Counted from the stretch's first letter, positions 17,666 to 30,153 are shown. The stretch: DNA of 64,000 nt from Campylobacter curvus (GCF_013372125.1 NZ_CP053826.1:1488001-1552000), one strand, 5' to 3'. Notes: a model not told the origin generated them from the sequence alone. Translations and numbers: made by a program.

Positions 17666-18142
17666 TTAACCTCTCATAAGCCCCATCGGCACTATCACGC
17701 TGAGCCTCTCGCCAGCCCCCTTGTGAGGAAGCCTCAGCCTCTCACTCTTTCTTGAAAGCCCGCTAAAATACAAAATATCCAGATCAAGCGTCCTGGGCGC
17801 ATTTTTAAAGCTTCGCACGCGCTTAAATTTACGCTCGTAATGCTGCAAAATTTTAAGCAAAACGTTCGAGCCAAGGCTCGTTTGCAAATTTATGACAGCG
17901 TTACTGAAATCTGCCTGCGCTTCGTATCCAAATGCCGCATTTATCAGTATCGGCGAGCACTCAACGATATGAAACCGCCTGTCACTTGATAACGCTCTTA
18001 TAAATCTGTCAAAACGCTTCGCGCTGTTGTCGATATTGCCGCCAAGCCCGACAAAAGCGCTAAATTTAAAATTTTCATCGAAACCAAAATAGCAGGGACA
18101 AAAGCGACTTCTCTCAAGCCTCCTCGCTCCCGCCAGCCTCAT
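17666..18142 (-). CDS. folK: 2-amino-4-hydroxy-6-hydroxymethyldihydropteridine pyrophosphokinase
   Basis: A 158-residue HPPK of the folate pathway, transferring pyrophosphate from ATP to hydroxymethyl-dihydropterin. The substrate strand is AFVGLGGNIDNSAKRF, the signature FKNAPRTLDLDILYF and the ATP-site segment LPHKGAGERLSVIVPM. About 25 residues precede the core, so the true start could be internal, but the ATG overlaps the pepP stop as ATGA, typical of coupling. The position next to flhF is conserved in Campylobacter. Confidence 0.93.
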   Translation of the reverse strand: MRLAGARRLERSRFCPCYFGFDENFKFSAFVGLGGNIDNSAKRFDRFIRALSSDRRFHIVECSPILINAAFGYEAQADFSNAVINLQTSLGSNVLLKILQHYERKFKRVRSFKNAPRTLDLDILYFSGLSRKSERLRLPHKGAGERLSVIVPMGLMRG

Positions 18143-19164
18143 AAAATCTCAGCCCCGTTCTCGCGCACGACGACCACGTCTTCGATACGCACGCCAAATT
18201 CATTTTCCAGATAAATACCTGGCTCGACGCTAAAGACCATGCCTTCTTTTAAAATTTCATTGCTTTTAGCCGCGATAAAAGGCAGCTCGTGGATATCTAC
18301 GCCCACTCCATGGCCCGTCGAGTGGAAAAAATCCTTCGCATAGCCCGCATCTGCGATGACTTTGCGAGCGGCAGCATCTATGTCGCTGGCCTTTGCGCCC
18401 ACTTTCACGGCCGCTATACCGGCAGCCTGCGCGCGTTTTACGATCTCGTATATCTCTTGTCGCTTCGCATTTTTGAAATTTTGCTCTTTTGAAAAATTGA
18501 AATTTTCATCAAAGCACGCAGTCCTGGTGCGATCGGAGCAGTAGCGCTCGAATTTCACTCCGGCGTCTAAAAGCAGCAGATCGCCCTTTTTTAAAATTTT
18601 ATCGGTCGGCAGCGCATGCGCCTTTGCGGCATTTTCGTTTATCGCGACGATAGGATCGAAGCTTAGATTAAGGCTGTTTTTTTGCCTAAAAATGAGGCCT
18701 GCGTTAAAATGCAGCTCCCTTTCGCTCATGCCTTCGCCGTTTTTGCGTACGAACGCGGCAAATTCGTCGAAGCATTTCGCGCCTAGCCTCGCGGCCTCTT
18801 TTAAAATTTCGATCTCTTTCTCATTTTTGCAGATCCGCTTTAGCTGCGAGAAATTCGGCTTTGGCTTGAAATTTATACTAAACCCCCTGCTAAGAGCCTT
18901 AAAATCGCTCACGCTAAGCTCGTTCGGGTTAAAAACCAGGCTTTTTGGCCTTAGCTTTCTTAAAAGCGCTCTTGCCTCGCTCATCAAGTATCGCTGCGCT
19001 AAAACGACGACGGTATCGCTATTTACAGAGGCTTTAGCCTCGAAATAATACCTCGCGTCGGTGATGAAATATTTCACTGCGTCCACGCAGAGTAAAATTT
19101 CATTGTCGCAGCTGTAGCCGCACTCGAAAAATACGGCGTTCTCGTCTTTTAAGATGAAATTCAT
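18139..19164 (-). CDS. Xaa-Pro aminopeptidase family M24 peptidase
   Basis: A 341-residue creatinase/aminopeptidase P-like protein. An N-terminal alpha/beta domain precedes the pita-bread M24 domain. The metal ligands are visible as Asp in [19 protein letters not shown] (two Asp), His in [15 protein letters not shown], Glu in [10 protein letters not shown] and Glu in VRIEDVVVV. It cleaves N-terminal residues before proline or X-Pro dipeptides in the cytoplasm. The start overlaps the aroQ stop as ATGA. Whether it is PepP- or PepQ-like cannot be settled from sequence alone. Confidence 0.93.
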   Translation of the reverse strand: MNFILKDENAVFFECGYSCDNEILLCVDAVKYFITDARYYFEAKASVNSDTVVVLAQRYLMSEARALLRKLRPKSLVFNPNELSVSDFKALSRGFSINFKPKPNFSQLKRICKNEKEIEILKEAARLGAKCFDEFAAFVRKNGEGMSERELHFNAGLIFRQKNSLNLSFDPIVAINENAAKAHALPTDKILKKGDLLLLDAGVKFERYCSDRTRTACFDENFNFSKEQNFKNAKRQEIYEIVKRAQAAGIAAVKVGAKASDIDAAARKVIADAGYAKDFFHSTGHGVGVDIHELPFIAAKSNEILKEGMVFSVEPGIYLENEFGVRIEDVVVVRENGAEIL

Positions 19165-19640
19165 TTATTTTCTTGATTTGCTCTTATGGCTTTGATCTGC
19201 TCGAAAATTTGAAGCATACCTATCATCGCCAGATGATATCCAACAGGTCCAAAACCTACTATCTGACCCGCTGCGATCGGCGCTATGAGGCTTTTATGGC
19301 GAAATTCCTCACGGCGATGTATGTTGCTGATATGCACTTCGATGACAGGCAGTGCAACCGCGCTCAGAGCGTCTCTGATAGCGATAGAAGTATGCGTATA
19401 TGCGGCCGGATTTATGATGATACCGTCGGCTTCGCCCAGGCACTCTTGGATCTTATCCACGATCTCGCCTTCTAGGTTGCTTTGAAAAAACTCGATGTCG
19501 ATATTGTTTTGATCGGCTACGATCTTCATTTGAGCGTGGATATCTTCCATCTTCATCGCACCGTATACAGAAGGCTCGCGAACGCCCAGCATGTTGATGT
19601 TAGGGCCTTGCACGACCATGATTTTTAGCTTCTTATCCAT
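19161..19640 (-). CDS. aroQ: Type II 3-dehydroquinate dehydratase
   Basis: A 159-residue type II dehydroquinase of the shikimate pathway, a dodecamer in relatives. Seen: [18 protein letters not shown] with the active-site Tyr and Arg lid, [32 protein letters not shown] and [18 protein letters not shown]. It is the first gene of the run leading through pepP, folK and the flagellar genes. Confidence 0.97.
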   Translation of the reverse strand: MDKKLKIMVVQGPNINMLGVREPSVYGAMKMEDIHAQMKIVADQNNIDIEFFQSNLEGEIVDKIQECLGEADGIIINPAAYTHTSIAIRDALSAVALPVIEVHISNIHRREEFRHKSLIAPIAAGQIVGFGPVGYHLAMIGMLQIFEQIKAIRANQENK

Positions 19641-19669
19641 ACTTTTCCTTTTTTGTAAAATGTTGTTTG

Positions 19670-19675
19670 ATTATA
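19670..19675 (-). promoter_or_regulatory. -10 box for aroQ and the downstream flagellar run
   Basis: Minus-strand TATAAT in TGTATAATC, 30 bp before the aroQ ATG. Confidence 0.55.
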
Positions 19676-19698
19676 CATTTTTGTTCCTAAATTTTCGC

Positions 19699-19704
19699 TA
19701 CAAT
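19699..19704 (+). promoter_or_regulatory. Possible -10 box for the aminodeoxyfutalosine deaminase gene
   Basis: TACAAT within CGCTACAATAAGG on the plus strand, 24 bp before the ATG at 19728. It is divergent from the aroQ promoter in a 90-bp gap. Confidence 0.45.
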
Positions 19705-19727
19705 AAGGAAAAATTTCAAGGTTTTTT

Positions 19728-20942
19728 ATGGAAATTTTAAAGGCCAAATGGCTGATCGTTTGCGATGAAAATTTCAAAATTTTAAAAGATCGTTGCATCG
19801 CTTTTGACGAGAAAATTCGCGCTATCGGTAGTGAAAGCGAACTGAGAGCGAAATTCAAAAACGCCAAATTCAGTGAGCTTAGAAACTCCGTCATCGCGCC
19901 CGCATTCGTAAATACGCATGTTCATTTAGAATTTAGCGCAAACGCGTCCGAGCTTACATACGGTGATTTTATAGCGTGGCTTGGCTCTATCGTGACTCAT
20001 GGCGGTGAGCTTGCTAAAAAATGCATGCCAAAGATCATGCAAAAAGCCCTAAATTCTATGCTAAAAAGCGGTATCGGCACGGTGGGCGCGGTCTCTAGCT
20101 TCGGCAAAGATCTGCATATCTTAGCCGCTTCGCCCGCTAGAGTCGTGTTTTTCAATGAAATTTTAGGCTCAAACGGCGAATTAGTAGAGCAAAACTGGCT
20201 AAATTTCATGGCTAAATTCAAGACCAGTCAGGCATTTGCCAGCGCTCGCTTCACGCCTGCCGTATCGCTTCACTCGCCCTACTCTATCCATCCTGATCTT
20301 GCTATAAAGGCGCTAAATTTCGCGCGCGAGGAAAATTTAGTAGTCTGCACGCATTTTTTAGAGAGCAAAGCGGAAAAAAACTGGCTAGATAGCGGCACAG
20401 GCGCGTTTAAAGAGCATCTAAAGCGCTTTGTCAAAGAGCCAAAGCCAATGTTTAGCGCAGATAGCTATTTTGCACAGTTTTCGCAGCTTAGGACACTTTT
20501 TACGCATTGCGTTTATGAGAGCGATTTTACGAAATTTAAGCCCTATCACTCTATCACGCACTGCGCGGTCTCAAACCGCTTGCTTGGTAAAAAAGCGCTC
20601 GATCTAGGCGCTATCTTGCGCGCTAAAGTAAATCTAAATATCGGCACCGACGGACTTAGCTCAAACATCAGCCTAAATTTTTGGGATGAGCTAAGAGCCG
20701 TTCTCTTGACGCATCAAAATTTAGAGCTCAACCATCTTGCCAAAGTCGTTTTCAAGGCGGCTACAAAAGGCGGTGCAGACGCACTTGGTATAAATAACGG
20801 CGAGCTAAAGCCCGCTAAACTGGCCGATATCGCAGTTTATAGCGCTCCAAAATGCGACGATAGCGAGCTTGTTTTGCAGCTCATCTTGCACACCAAACAG
20901 GCCAAAAGACTTTATATAGGAGGAAAAATTTGCGAATTTTAA
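19728..20942 (+). CDS. mqnX: Aminodeoxyfutalosine deaminase (amidohydrolase, futalosine menaquinone pathway)
   Basis: A 404-residue amidohydrolase. The metal-binding HxH is in PAFVNTHVHLEFSAN; further ligands lie in CTHFLESKAEKNW, HCVYESDF and IGTDGLSSN. Campylobacter and Helicobacter use the modified futalosine pathway for menaquinone, in which this family deaminates 6-amino-6-deoxyfutalosine; the orthologue sits next to sppA in C. jejuni. It acts in the cytoplasm. The stop codon overlaps the TTG start of sppA, so the two are co-translated. Confidence 0.85.
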   Translation: MEILKAKWLIVCDENFKILKDRCIAFDEKIRAIGSESELRAKFKNAKFSELRNSVIAPAFVNTHVHLEFSANASELTYGDFIAWLGSIVTHGGELAKKCMPKIMQKALNSMLKSGIGTVGAVSSFGKDLHILAASPARVVFFNEILGSNGELVEQNWLNFMAKFKTSQAFASARFTPAVSLHSPYSIHPDLAIKALNFAREENLVVCTHFLESKAEKNWLDSGTGAFKEHLKRFVKEPKPMFSADSYFAQFSQLRTLFTHCVYESDFTKFKPYHSITHCAVSNRLLGKKALDLGAILRAKVNLNIGTDGLSSNISLNFWDELRAVLLTHQNLELNHLAKVVFKAATKGGADALGINNGELKPAKLADIAVYSAPKCDDSELVLQLILHTKQAKRLYIGGKICEF

Positions 20943-21793
20943 AGCTCATTTTCGCGCCAGTGGCGGCGATCTTAAAATTTATCAATACCAACTTCAAAGC
21001 GCTCGTGTTTTTACTGATCTTGATCCTGCTCTTTGCGCCAGGCAGCGACATAAAGCAGCCGAATTTAGCGCAGATAGACATAAAAGGCGCACTATTTGAC
21101 ACGGATGAAATTTTAAACAAACTAGAAGAGCTCAGAAACGATCAAAATATAAAAGGCGTGCTGCTTTACATCGACAGTCCGGGCGGTGCGCTAAGCCCTA
21201 GCGTAGAGATAGCCACGCAGGTAAAAAGGCTAAAAGAGAGTAAAAAAGTGCTGGCGTATGCGGGTGGTAGCATGGCTAGCGGCAGCTACTACGCAGGCGT
21301 GAATGCGGATAAAATTTTGGCAAACCCGGGCTCTTTTATAGGCTCGATCGGAGTCATCATGCAAGCGCCAAACATAGCCGAACTAGCGCATAAAATCGGC
21401 GTCAGCGAGCAGGTCGTAAAGGCCGGAGAGCTCAAGGAGGCCGGCACATTTACTAGGCAATGGAGCAAAGAGGAGCGCGCAAGCCTGCAAAATTTAGTAG
21501 ACGGCGCGTATGAGCTCTTTACAAAAGACGTGGCGCAGGCGCGAAATTTAAGCCTTGATAAAAAGGACGAGTGGGCAAATGCGAGGGTATTTTTAGCTGA
21601 CGATGCGCTAAAAATAGGGCTCATAGACGGCGTGTGCGGATATTTTGACGCAAAGAGCGAGCTTGAGGCGATGAGCGGCGTAGACGAGCCCATCTGGCAA
21701 GAAAAGCCGCAGATCGAAAAGCTGATGGAAAAATTTACGCATCAAGGTATAAATTCGCTTTTTAGCGCCTTTTTTAGCGTGCAGACGAGATGA
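20930..21793 (+). CDS. sppA: Signal peptide peptidase SppA (short, 36-kDa type)
   Basis: A 287-residue S49 peptidase. One N-terminal membrane helix (ALVFLLILILLFAPG) anchors a periplasmic Ser-Lys protease. The serine lies in AGGSMASGSYYAG and the lysine in VVKAGELKEAGTFTR. The length fits the single-domain bacterial type. The start is TTG at 20930: AGGAGG lies 6 nt upstream, and no ATG fits. It overlaps the end of the preceding gene by 13 bp. Confidence 0.93.
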   Translation: MRILKLIFAPVAAILKFINTNFKALVFLLILILLFAPGSDIKQPNLAQIDIKGALFDTDEILNKLEELRNDQNIKGVLLYIDSPGGALSPSVEIATQVKRLKESKKVLAYAGGSMASGSYYAGVNADKILANPGSFIGSIGVIMQAPNIAELAHKIGVSEQVVKAGELKEAGTFTRQWSKEERASLQNLVDGAYELFTKDVAQARNLSLDKKDEWANARVFLADDALKIGLIDGVCGYFDAKSELEAMSGVDEPIWQEKPQIEKLMEKFTHQGINSLFSAFFSVQTR

Positions 21794-21910
21794 ATACGTA
21801 GCTACCTCGCTACCGCACAGGCGCTGAGCGTGCCCGCGTCACCAAGAGCAAAATTCGTGAAGCATTTCTAGCGAACGTATCAAGCTAAAGAATTTCAAAA
21901 AGGACTGAAA

Positions 21911-22738
21911 ATGGGGATATTTGCTAAAATTTTAGCCAAGATGAAAGGCGATGAAGCTAGCGAGATCAAGCCTGCACGAGATAGCGAGCAAGAGACTTTT
22001 TACGCGGACAGTCAAGACGTAGCTATGAAAGAGGCCGCCAAAAAGGCCAGACAGACGTTTAAATACTTTTGGCGCGAGCTCTACTGGGATAGGCGCCGCA
22101 TAGTGCCTGCACTTGATATGGCGATGGTGAAGCTGCCGTTTTCGCAAGATGACGGGCGCGAGGTCGAATACATGTGGGTAGATGACGTGGAATTTGACGG
22201 AGAGAAAATTTACGGCAGGCTCGTAAATGAGCCGGATACGCTTACGAACATCAAAAAGGGCGACGAGATCGAGGCGCCGCTAGATGAGGTGAGCGACTGG
22301 GTATTCGTAAGCGAGGGCAAGAGCTTTGGAGCTTTTGGCGTGCAGGCCATGCGCTCAAAAATGAGCGAACAACAAAGAGTGCGGCACGATAAAGCTTGGG
22401 GTGTTGATTTTGGCGACTTTGACGATATTTTGGTGGTCGTCGGGCAAAAGGAGCACCCCCAAAATCTGATCGAACATCCGATGAGTATAAACGGCAAAGA
22501 TAAATTTGAAAAATTTATAAAAGAAAACTCGCGCGAAGCCAGCCTAGCTGATGAGAACGGCTACACGCTACTTCACAAAGAGGCGATAGCGGGCAATCTC
22601 ACGACGATCAAAATTTTACTCCAAAATTTTGCCGACAAAAACGCACAGACCGACGATGGCAAAACAGCTTTGGAATTTGCCAGCATAATGGGCTGGGAGC
22701 ACATCGTAAAAGAGCTAGGCGAGGCTCTACACATATAG
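21911..22738 (+). CDS. DUF2314 and ankyrin-repeat protein
   Basis: A 275-residue soluble protein. Residues about 30-150 match the DUF2314 pattern (FKYFWRELYWDRRRIVPALDMAMVKLPF, then EYMWVDDVEFDGEKIYGRLVNEPDTLTNIKKGDEIEAPLDEVSDWVFV). The C-terminus has about two ankyrin repeats (ENGYTLLHKEAIAGNLTTIKILLQNFADKNAQTDDGKTALEFA). DUF2314 is uncharacterised; fused ankyrin repeats suggest protein binding, and such architectures occur in polymorphic toxin immunity proteins, but no toxin gene is nearby. AAGGA precedes the ATG. It is separate from sppA by 117 bp and convergent with ribD. Confidence 0.8.
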   Translation: MGIFAKILAKMKGDEASEIKPARDSEQETFYADSQDVAMKEAAKKARQTFKYFWRELYWDRRRIVPALDMAMVKLPFSQDDGREVEYMWVDDVEFDGEKIYGRLVNEPDTLTNIKKGDEIEAPLDEVSDWVFVSEGKSFGAFGVQAMRSKMSEQQRVRHDKAWGVDFGDFDDILVVVGQKEHPQNLIEHPMSINGKDKFEKFIKENSREASLADENGYTLLHKEAIAGNLTTIKILLQNFADKNAQTDDGKTALEFASIMGWEHIVKELGEALHI

Positions 22739-22766
22739 TTTACGAGTTTGATGCCTATGTCGCCGA

Positions 22767-23840
22767 TCATGCGAGTATCTCGCACCACGCGTAGCTGTCA
22801 TCGCCGAGACTCCCGCGAAAGATCGGCCTTAAATTCAGCCCTATTTTTATATTTTCGCCATCTTTGAAATTTGGACTTTGATATATCAAGAGCCATTTTA
22901 AATTCGGTATCTCGCGCTTGGCCGCCATATTTAAAAAGCACTGCGCGCCCTCATACATCACGAGCTTCGCGTCAATACCCAGCGAGTCTGAAATTTTCAC
23001 CTCGCGACTGGGCACCTTAAAAAGCGGTATACTATCATCAAATTTTTGCCGCCTTGAAAAGATGAGAACGTCCGGGTTTTTACCACCCTTTATCAGTCTC
23101 GTATCGAGCCTTGGGCGGTCCGTTCGCACCGTGTTTCCGCCGATAACGAGCAAGTCTATCACGCTTCGTAGCTTATGGACGTGAGTCCTGCTTTGCTCGC
23201 CCGAGATCACTCCGCCGCTTGCCACGCCGTTTGCGCTCAGAGCGATCTTTAAAAAGCTGAAATTCCCATCCTGCCAGGCTCGAAACGGCGCGATAAGATC
23301 GAGTGCCTTGTCCTTTAAAACGTCAAATCTCACGCTCACGCCGCTATCTTTTAAAATTTTAGCCCCGCCGCTTGCTATTTCGTTCTCATCGCGCGTACCG
23401 ATGACGACCTCGCTGAAATTTAGCCGTTTTAAAAGCTCGGCGCAAGGCGGAGTCCTGCCATGATGGGAGCAAGGCTCTAAGGTGACATAGGCTTTTGCGC
23501 CTTTTAGGAGGTTTGCGTGATGCGTAAGGATGAATTCGTATGTGAAATTTGGCTCTAGCTCGGCGCTTTTTAGCTCGTCTAGTCCGCTAAAATTTTGAGA
23601 GAATTTTGCGCTATATGCGTCTAAAAATTTTGCCAAAAATTCGCCGCTTAAAGTGCACAATGCGAAAAATACGGCCATCGGCTCGGCATGAAGGCAGCCT
23701 ACTCTTTTGTGCGCATCGCAGGATAAAATTTTGCCGTTACGATCCGTTATCACGCAGCCCACGGCAGGATTTGGATAGGTTAAGATTTGAAATTCCCATG
23801 CCTTATTCAAGGCTAGCTGCATATAAAATTCATCGTCCAT
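22767..23840 (-). CDS. ribD: Bifunctional riboflavin deaminase/reductase RibD
   Basis: A 357-residue RibD. The deaminase zinc site is CLHAEP and LEPCSHHGRTPPC, and the C-terminal reductase has SANGVASGG, DLLVIGGNTVRTDRPRLDTR and a late GSLGDDSYAW segment. It converts diaminohydroxyphosphoribosylaminopyrimidine to the amino-uracil intermediate in two steps. An insertion of roughly 40 residues (about 68-110) splits the two zinc motifs, longer than in many relatives. It lies 25 bp after fhs on the same strand, so co-transcription is likely. Confidence 0.95.
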   Translation of the reverse strand: MDDEFYMQLALNKAWEFQILTYPNPAVGCVITDRNGKILSCDAHKRVGCLHAEPMAVFFALCTLSGEFLAKFLDAYSAKFSQNFSGLDELKSAELEPNFTYEFILTHHANLLKGAKAYVTLEPCSHHGRTPPCAELLKRLNFSEVVIGTRDENEIASGGAKILKDSGVSVRFDVLKDKALDLIAPFRAWQDGNFSFLKIALSANGVASGGVISGEQSRTHVHKLRSVIDLLVIGGNTVRTDRPRLDTRLIKGGKNPDVLIFSRRQKFDDSIPLFKVPSREVKISDSLGIDAKLVMYEGAQCFLNMAAKREIPNLKWLLIYQSPNFKDGENIKIGLNLRPIFRGSLGDDSYAWCEILA

Positions 23841-23865
23841 AAAGGCCTCTTTTGGCGCTTTGATC

Positions 23866-25518
23866 TTAAGCCAGCCCGCTTATCTCGCCTGTTTTGACGT
23901 CTATGTGCATATTTAGTGCGCTTGGTATTTTTGGAAGGCCTGGCATCAGCATTATCTTACCGCAAACCACTACGATAAATCCCGCTCCCGTGCGTATCTG
24001 CAAGTCTTTGACACTAAATTTAAAGCCCTTTGCGCGTCCCAAAAGCTTCGCATCGTCGCTAAAGGAATACTGCGTCTTTGCGATGCAAACCGGCAATTTT
24101 TCAAGCCCAAGCTTTTTAATGTTTTCAAGGGCTTTTTGTGCCGCTTCCTCGAAAACGACCTCTCCAGCTCCGTAAATTTCAGTAGCGATCTTGGTGATCT
24201 TGCTTTTCGTATCGTCGCTCATCTCATAGGCAAATTTCATATCGTTTGGCTTTTTTAGCTCTTCAAGCACGAAATTTGCAAGCTCAAGCGCACCCTCGCC
24301 GCCTTTTACGAAATTTTCACAAACCGCCATTTTGACGCCGAATTTCGCGCAATAATCCCTTACGAAATCTATCTCGCTATCCTCGTCAAAGCCGAATTTA
24401 TTTAGCGCTACGACCACGTTTAGTCCGAATTTTCGCTTTAAATTTTCGATATGGCCGCCTAAATTTGTGATGCCTGCTTCAAGTGCGCTCATATTTGGCT
24501 TTGTTATACTCTCTTTATCGGTACCACCGTTATATTTGAGCGATCTAATGGTGCTCACCAAGACAACCGCATCCGGCGCTATGCCCGCGACTCTGCACTT
24601 TATATCGATAAATTTCTCGGCTCCTAGCTCCGAGCCAAAACCAGCCTCCGTGATGACGAAATCAGCTAAATTTAGAGCCGTCTTCGTGGCTATGATAGAG
24701 TTGCAGCCGTGTGCGATGTTTGCAAACGGGCCGCCATGGACGAGAGTCGGCGTATGTTCGATGGTTTGAAACAAATTTGGCTTCATCGCATCTTTTAAAA
24801 GTATGCAGACCGCGTCCTCACAGCCTAGATCGCGCACATAAATAGGCTCGCCACGATCATCGTAAGCTACCATTATGTTTGCGATGCGCTCTTTTAGATC
24901 AGCGAGGCTGGTCGCTAGGCAAAGTATCGCCATTATCTCGCTTGCGGCAGTAATGTTAAAGCCATCCTCACGCTCTACGCCGTCAGCCTTTCCACCTTGC
25001 CCCACGGTGATGAATCTAAGCGCGCGGTCGTTCATATCCATACAGCGCTTCCATAAAATTTTATCGATATTCAGGGGGTTTTCTTGATAGAGGCTATTAT
25101 CTATCATGGCCGAGATCAGGTTGTTTGCAGAGGTTATCGCGTGAAAATCGCCCGTAAAATGTAAATTTAGATCCTCCATGGGTGCAAGCTGCGAATACCC
25201 GCCGCCGGCTGCACCTCCTTTTATGCCAAAAACCGGTCCCAAAGATGGCTCGCGAAGTGCCAAGCAGACCTTTTTATCAAGGCGATTTAGTGCATCGGCT
25301 AGGCCTATCGACATCGTAGTCTTGCCCTCGCCAAAAGGAGTCGGGCTAGTCGCCGTCACCAAGATGAGCTTGGAATTTGACCCCTCAAGTCTTGGCTCGA
25401 TCTTAGCCTTAAATTTACCGTAAAGCTCCATATCATCTTCGCTAAGTCCTAGCTTGGCGCCTATTTTCGAGATATGATCAAGTTTGGCAAGATGGGTTAT
25501 TTCGATGTCGCTTAGCAT
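23866..25518 (-). CDS. fhs: Formate-tetrahydrofolate ligase
   Basis: A 550-residue enzyme making 10-formyl-THF from formate, THF and ATP. The P-loop region is TPFGEGKTTMSIGLADAL, followed by LREPSLGPVFGIKGGAAGGGYSQ and the C-terminal TGAGFIVVVCGKIMLMPGLPK. The ATG at 25518 is preferred: it overlaps the rimP stop (TAATG) and has GGAG 5 nt ahead. A GTG two codons upstream is possible. It supplies one-carbon units. Confidence 0.97.
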   Translation of the reverse strand: MLSDIEITHLAKLDHISKIGAKLGLSEDDMELYGKFKAKIEPRLEGSNSKLILVTATSPTPFGEGKTTMSIGLADALNRLDKKVCLALREPSLGPVFGIKGGAAGGGYSQLAPMEDLNLHFTGDFHAITSANNLISAMIDNSLYQENPLNIDKILWKRCMDMNDRALRFITVGQGGKADGVEREDGFNITAASEIMAILCLATSLADLKERIANIMVAYDDRGEPIYVRDLGCEDAVCILLKDAMKPNLFQTIEHTPTLVHGGPFANIAHGCNSIIATKTALNLADFVITEAGFGSELGAEKFIDIKCRVAGIAPDAVVLVSTIRSLKYNGGTDKESITKPNMSALEAGITNLGGHIENLKRKFGLNVVVALNKFGFDEDSEIDFVRDYCAKFGVKMAVCENFVKGGEGALELANFVLEELKKPNDMKFAYEMSDDTKSKITKIATEIYGAGEVVFEEAAQKALENIKKLGLEKLPVCIAKTQYSFSDDAKLLGRAKGFKFSVKDLQIRTGAGFIVVVCGKIMLMPGLPKIPSALNMHIDVKTGEISGLA

Positions 25519-25934
25519 TACCACTCCAGATATGTTTTTGCTTTTTTTATATCGCCGATCTTTATCTCAAACACGCCCTCATCGTTTTCAAGTGCGATAC
25601 TCTCATCATCGGCTTTCACGAGCCTACCTGCAAATTTCGCCTCGGCAGTTTGAGCTTTTACTAGCTCGCCCAGGCTAGCCTTGAAATGCCTCGCCTCACT
25701 TAGCTTTCGCTCAAGTCCCGGAGAGCTGACCTCAAGGTTATAATCCCCTGAAATAGGCGGCTCTACGTCAAAAATAGGCGAAAGCAAACGACTGACCTTT
25801 TCGCAATCATCAAGACTCACGCCACCATTTTTCGTAATGTAAATTCTATATGTCGCTCGGCCGTTTTCATTTGCTATCTCGGTGTCGTAAAGCTCGACTC
25901 CGCACTCTTTTACGAGCTCGTTTAGGTTATCCAT
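25518..25934 (-). CDS. rimP: Ribosome maturation factor RimP
   Basis: A 138-residue protein needed for 30S maturation. Family marks are VELYDTEIANENGRATYRIYI, VSLDDCEKVSRLLSPIFD and YNLEVSSPGLERKLSEARHF. It follows rbfA with an 8-bp overlap, giving the classic infB-rbfA-rimP set. Confidence 0.95.
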   Translation of the reverse strand: MDNLNELVKECGVELYDTEIANENGRATYRIYITKNGGVSLDDCEKVSRLLSPIFDVEPPISGDYNLEVSSPGLERKLSEARHFKASLGELVKAQTAEAKFAGRLVKADDESIALENDEGVFEIKIGDIKKAKTYLEW

Positions 25935-26288
25935 TTTTATCTAAGTCCTTTGAAATTTTATCAAAAAGCTTGTCCATATGATTTTGATACTCCAGCCTAT
26001 CGTCGAATTTAAAGTGAAAATTCGGACAGCGATACCAGCCCTCAGCCGCCATGCAGTGGTTTTGCAAATGCCTAGTGACGCGCTTTAGATGAGCTAGGAT
26101 ATACTCCTGCTCTCTCTCGTCAAATGGCGTCTTATCAAGATAAACAAAGGCATCGTATCTACCCTTTTTGCACTCTACGTCAGTCACGCAAAGACCTTTT
26201 AAAAAGCCATCCTCAAGCGTAGCCAAAGCCTCCGGGATCAGCTCTTTTAGCACACTTTCGGTGCGCATGCGTTTTATCTCGGCCGCGT

Positions 26289-26292
<4 letters not shown>
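25927..26292 (-). CDS. rbfA: 30S ribosome-binding factor RbfA
   Basis: A 121-residue KH-fold protein that binds immature 30S near helix 1 of 16S rRNA. Seen: [39 protein letters not shown], and a C-terminal [20 protein letters not shown]. The start overlaps the infB stop as ATGA. Confidence 0.93.
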
Positions 26293-28986
<2,694 letters not shown>

Positions 28987-29000
<14 letters not shown>

Positions 29001-29238
29001 TTAAGAGTTTCTCCTTTAAATTTGACACCTCTAAGCTAACGCCCTTTATGTATTTGTCAATTATTTTTTTTAACACTTTTTCATCTTTTTGCAAACACTC
29101 CTCACACAGGTAAAAACTGCGCCCTTCGCCTTTGCCGCATTCTAATACGGATCCGACTACGCGATATCTCTTTAAAATTGGCTGAGGTGCTTTGAGCTTA
29201 CACGAAACACACGTTCTTATGGGATTGTTTTTATGCAT
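28987..29238 (-). CDS. ylxR: YlxR/DUF448 RNA-binding-type protein
   Basis: An 83-residue protein of the YlxR family. The motif [15 protein letters not shown] contains the conserved RTCxxC, and a second Cys pair lies in FYLCEECLQ, giving a possible zinc site. It is encoded directly upstream of infB as in many bacteria. The role is thought to be nucleic-acid or nucleoid related, but is not firmly established. Confidence 0.88.
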
Positions 29239-29260
29239 TATATCTTTTTCTTACTTGTTT

Positions 29261-30145
29261 TTAGCTTTGCGTCATCACAAAACCGTCGTTGTCAAATGAA
29301 AAAATATGAACGGCAAAATCGCTAAATTTAGCCTCCAGCGCGCGCTTTAAATTTTGTGCGTCATCCGCATGGGCGATATTTAAAAAGCTTGAGCCAGACC
29401 CAGAAAGAGAGCTCATCAAAGCCCCATTGTCATAAGCTGTCCTCCTCACGTCAAAAAGCGCGTCAAGCGCCTTCATCCTGCGCTCCTCGTGTATCATATC
29501 CTGGCATGCGATCTTTAGCAGATCGTATCTTTTCTCGCAAAAACACGATGTCAAAAATGCAGCGTGAGAGAGGTTATTCACGCACTCTTTCATAGTGTAG
29601 TTTTTAGGCAAAATTTGGCGAGAAGATGACGTGCTCATCGGCTTATCCGGGATGACGACCACGGCTTTTATGCTCTCATCCAGTAAAATTTTATTTGCGT
29701 AGATCGCGCCGTTTTGCACCACTGCGCTTATAAAGCCGCCAAGAACGGCGGGCGAGATGTTGTCAGGGTGATTTTCATAGATCAAAGCCTTGTTTAAGAT
29801 CACGCTCTTTTGCACCTTAAATCCGGCCATCGCATAAGCGCTGGCTATCGCGCTTATTATCACGGCGGAGCTGCTTCCTAGTCCGCGTGAAAATGGGATT
29901 TTGTTGTCAAAAACGATACGAAAATTTTCATTTTTGCCCGTCAGCTCTGAAAAAATTTCGTTAAAAATACTTATAAAAAGGTTGTTTCGCTTTAAATTTG
30001 GATTTTGGCTTCCTTCGCCGTTGATCGAAACAGAGCTAAATTTCGACGGCTGTATGCTTACTTCGTTATAAAGCTTCAAACTTAAACCAAGAGCGTCAAA
30101 ACCCGGCCCAAGATTTGCGCTAGTTGCGGGAACTATAATGTTCAA
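29261..30145 (-). CDS. thrB: Homoserine kinase
   Basis: A 294-residue GHMP kinase of threonine synthesis. The N-terminal substrate strand is VPATSANLGPGFDALGLSL, the ATP loop PFSRGLGSSSAVI, and the C-terminal motif LMSSLSGSGSSFLNIA. It stands between tsaB and ylxR with short gaps, in the order known from C. jejuni. Confidence 0.96.
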   Translation of the reverse strand: MNIIVPATSANLGPGFDALGLSLKLYNEVSIQPSKFSSVSINGEGSQNPNLKRNNLFISIFNEIFSELTGKNENFRIVFDNKIPFSRGLGSSSAVIISAIASAYAMAGFKVQKSVILNKALIYENHPDNISPAVLGGFISAVVQNGAIYANKILLDESIKAVVVIPDKPMSTSSSRQILPKNYTMKECVNNLSHAAFLTSCFCEKRYDLLKIACQDMIHEERRMKALDALFDVRRTAYDNGALMSSLSGSGSSFLNIAHADDAQNLKRALEAKFSDFAVHIFSFDNDGFVMTQS

Positions 30146-30153
30146 AAATTCTC

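Noticed and set aside
21794-21910. GC-rich gap before the DUF2314 gene as a remnant repeat or small RNA
   Set aside because: A few words resemble the miniature element (CTACCTCGCT), but no ordered match or stable terminator hairpin was seen.
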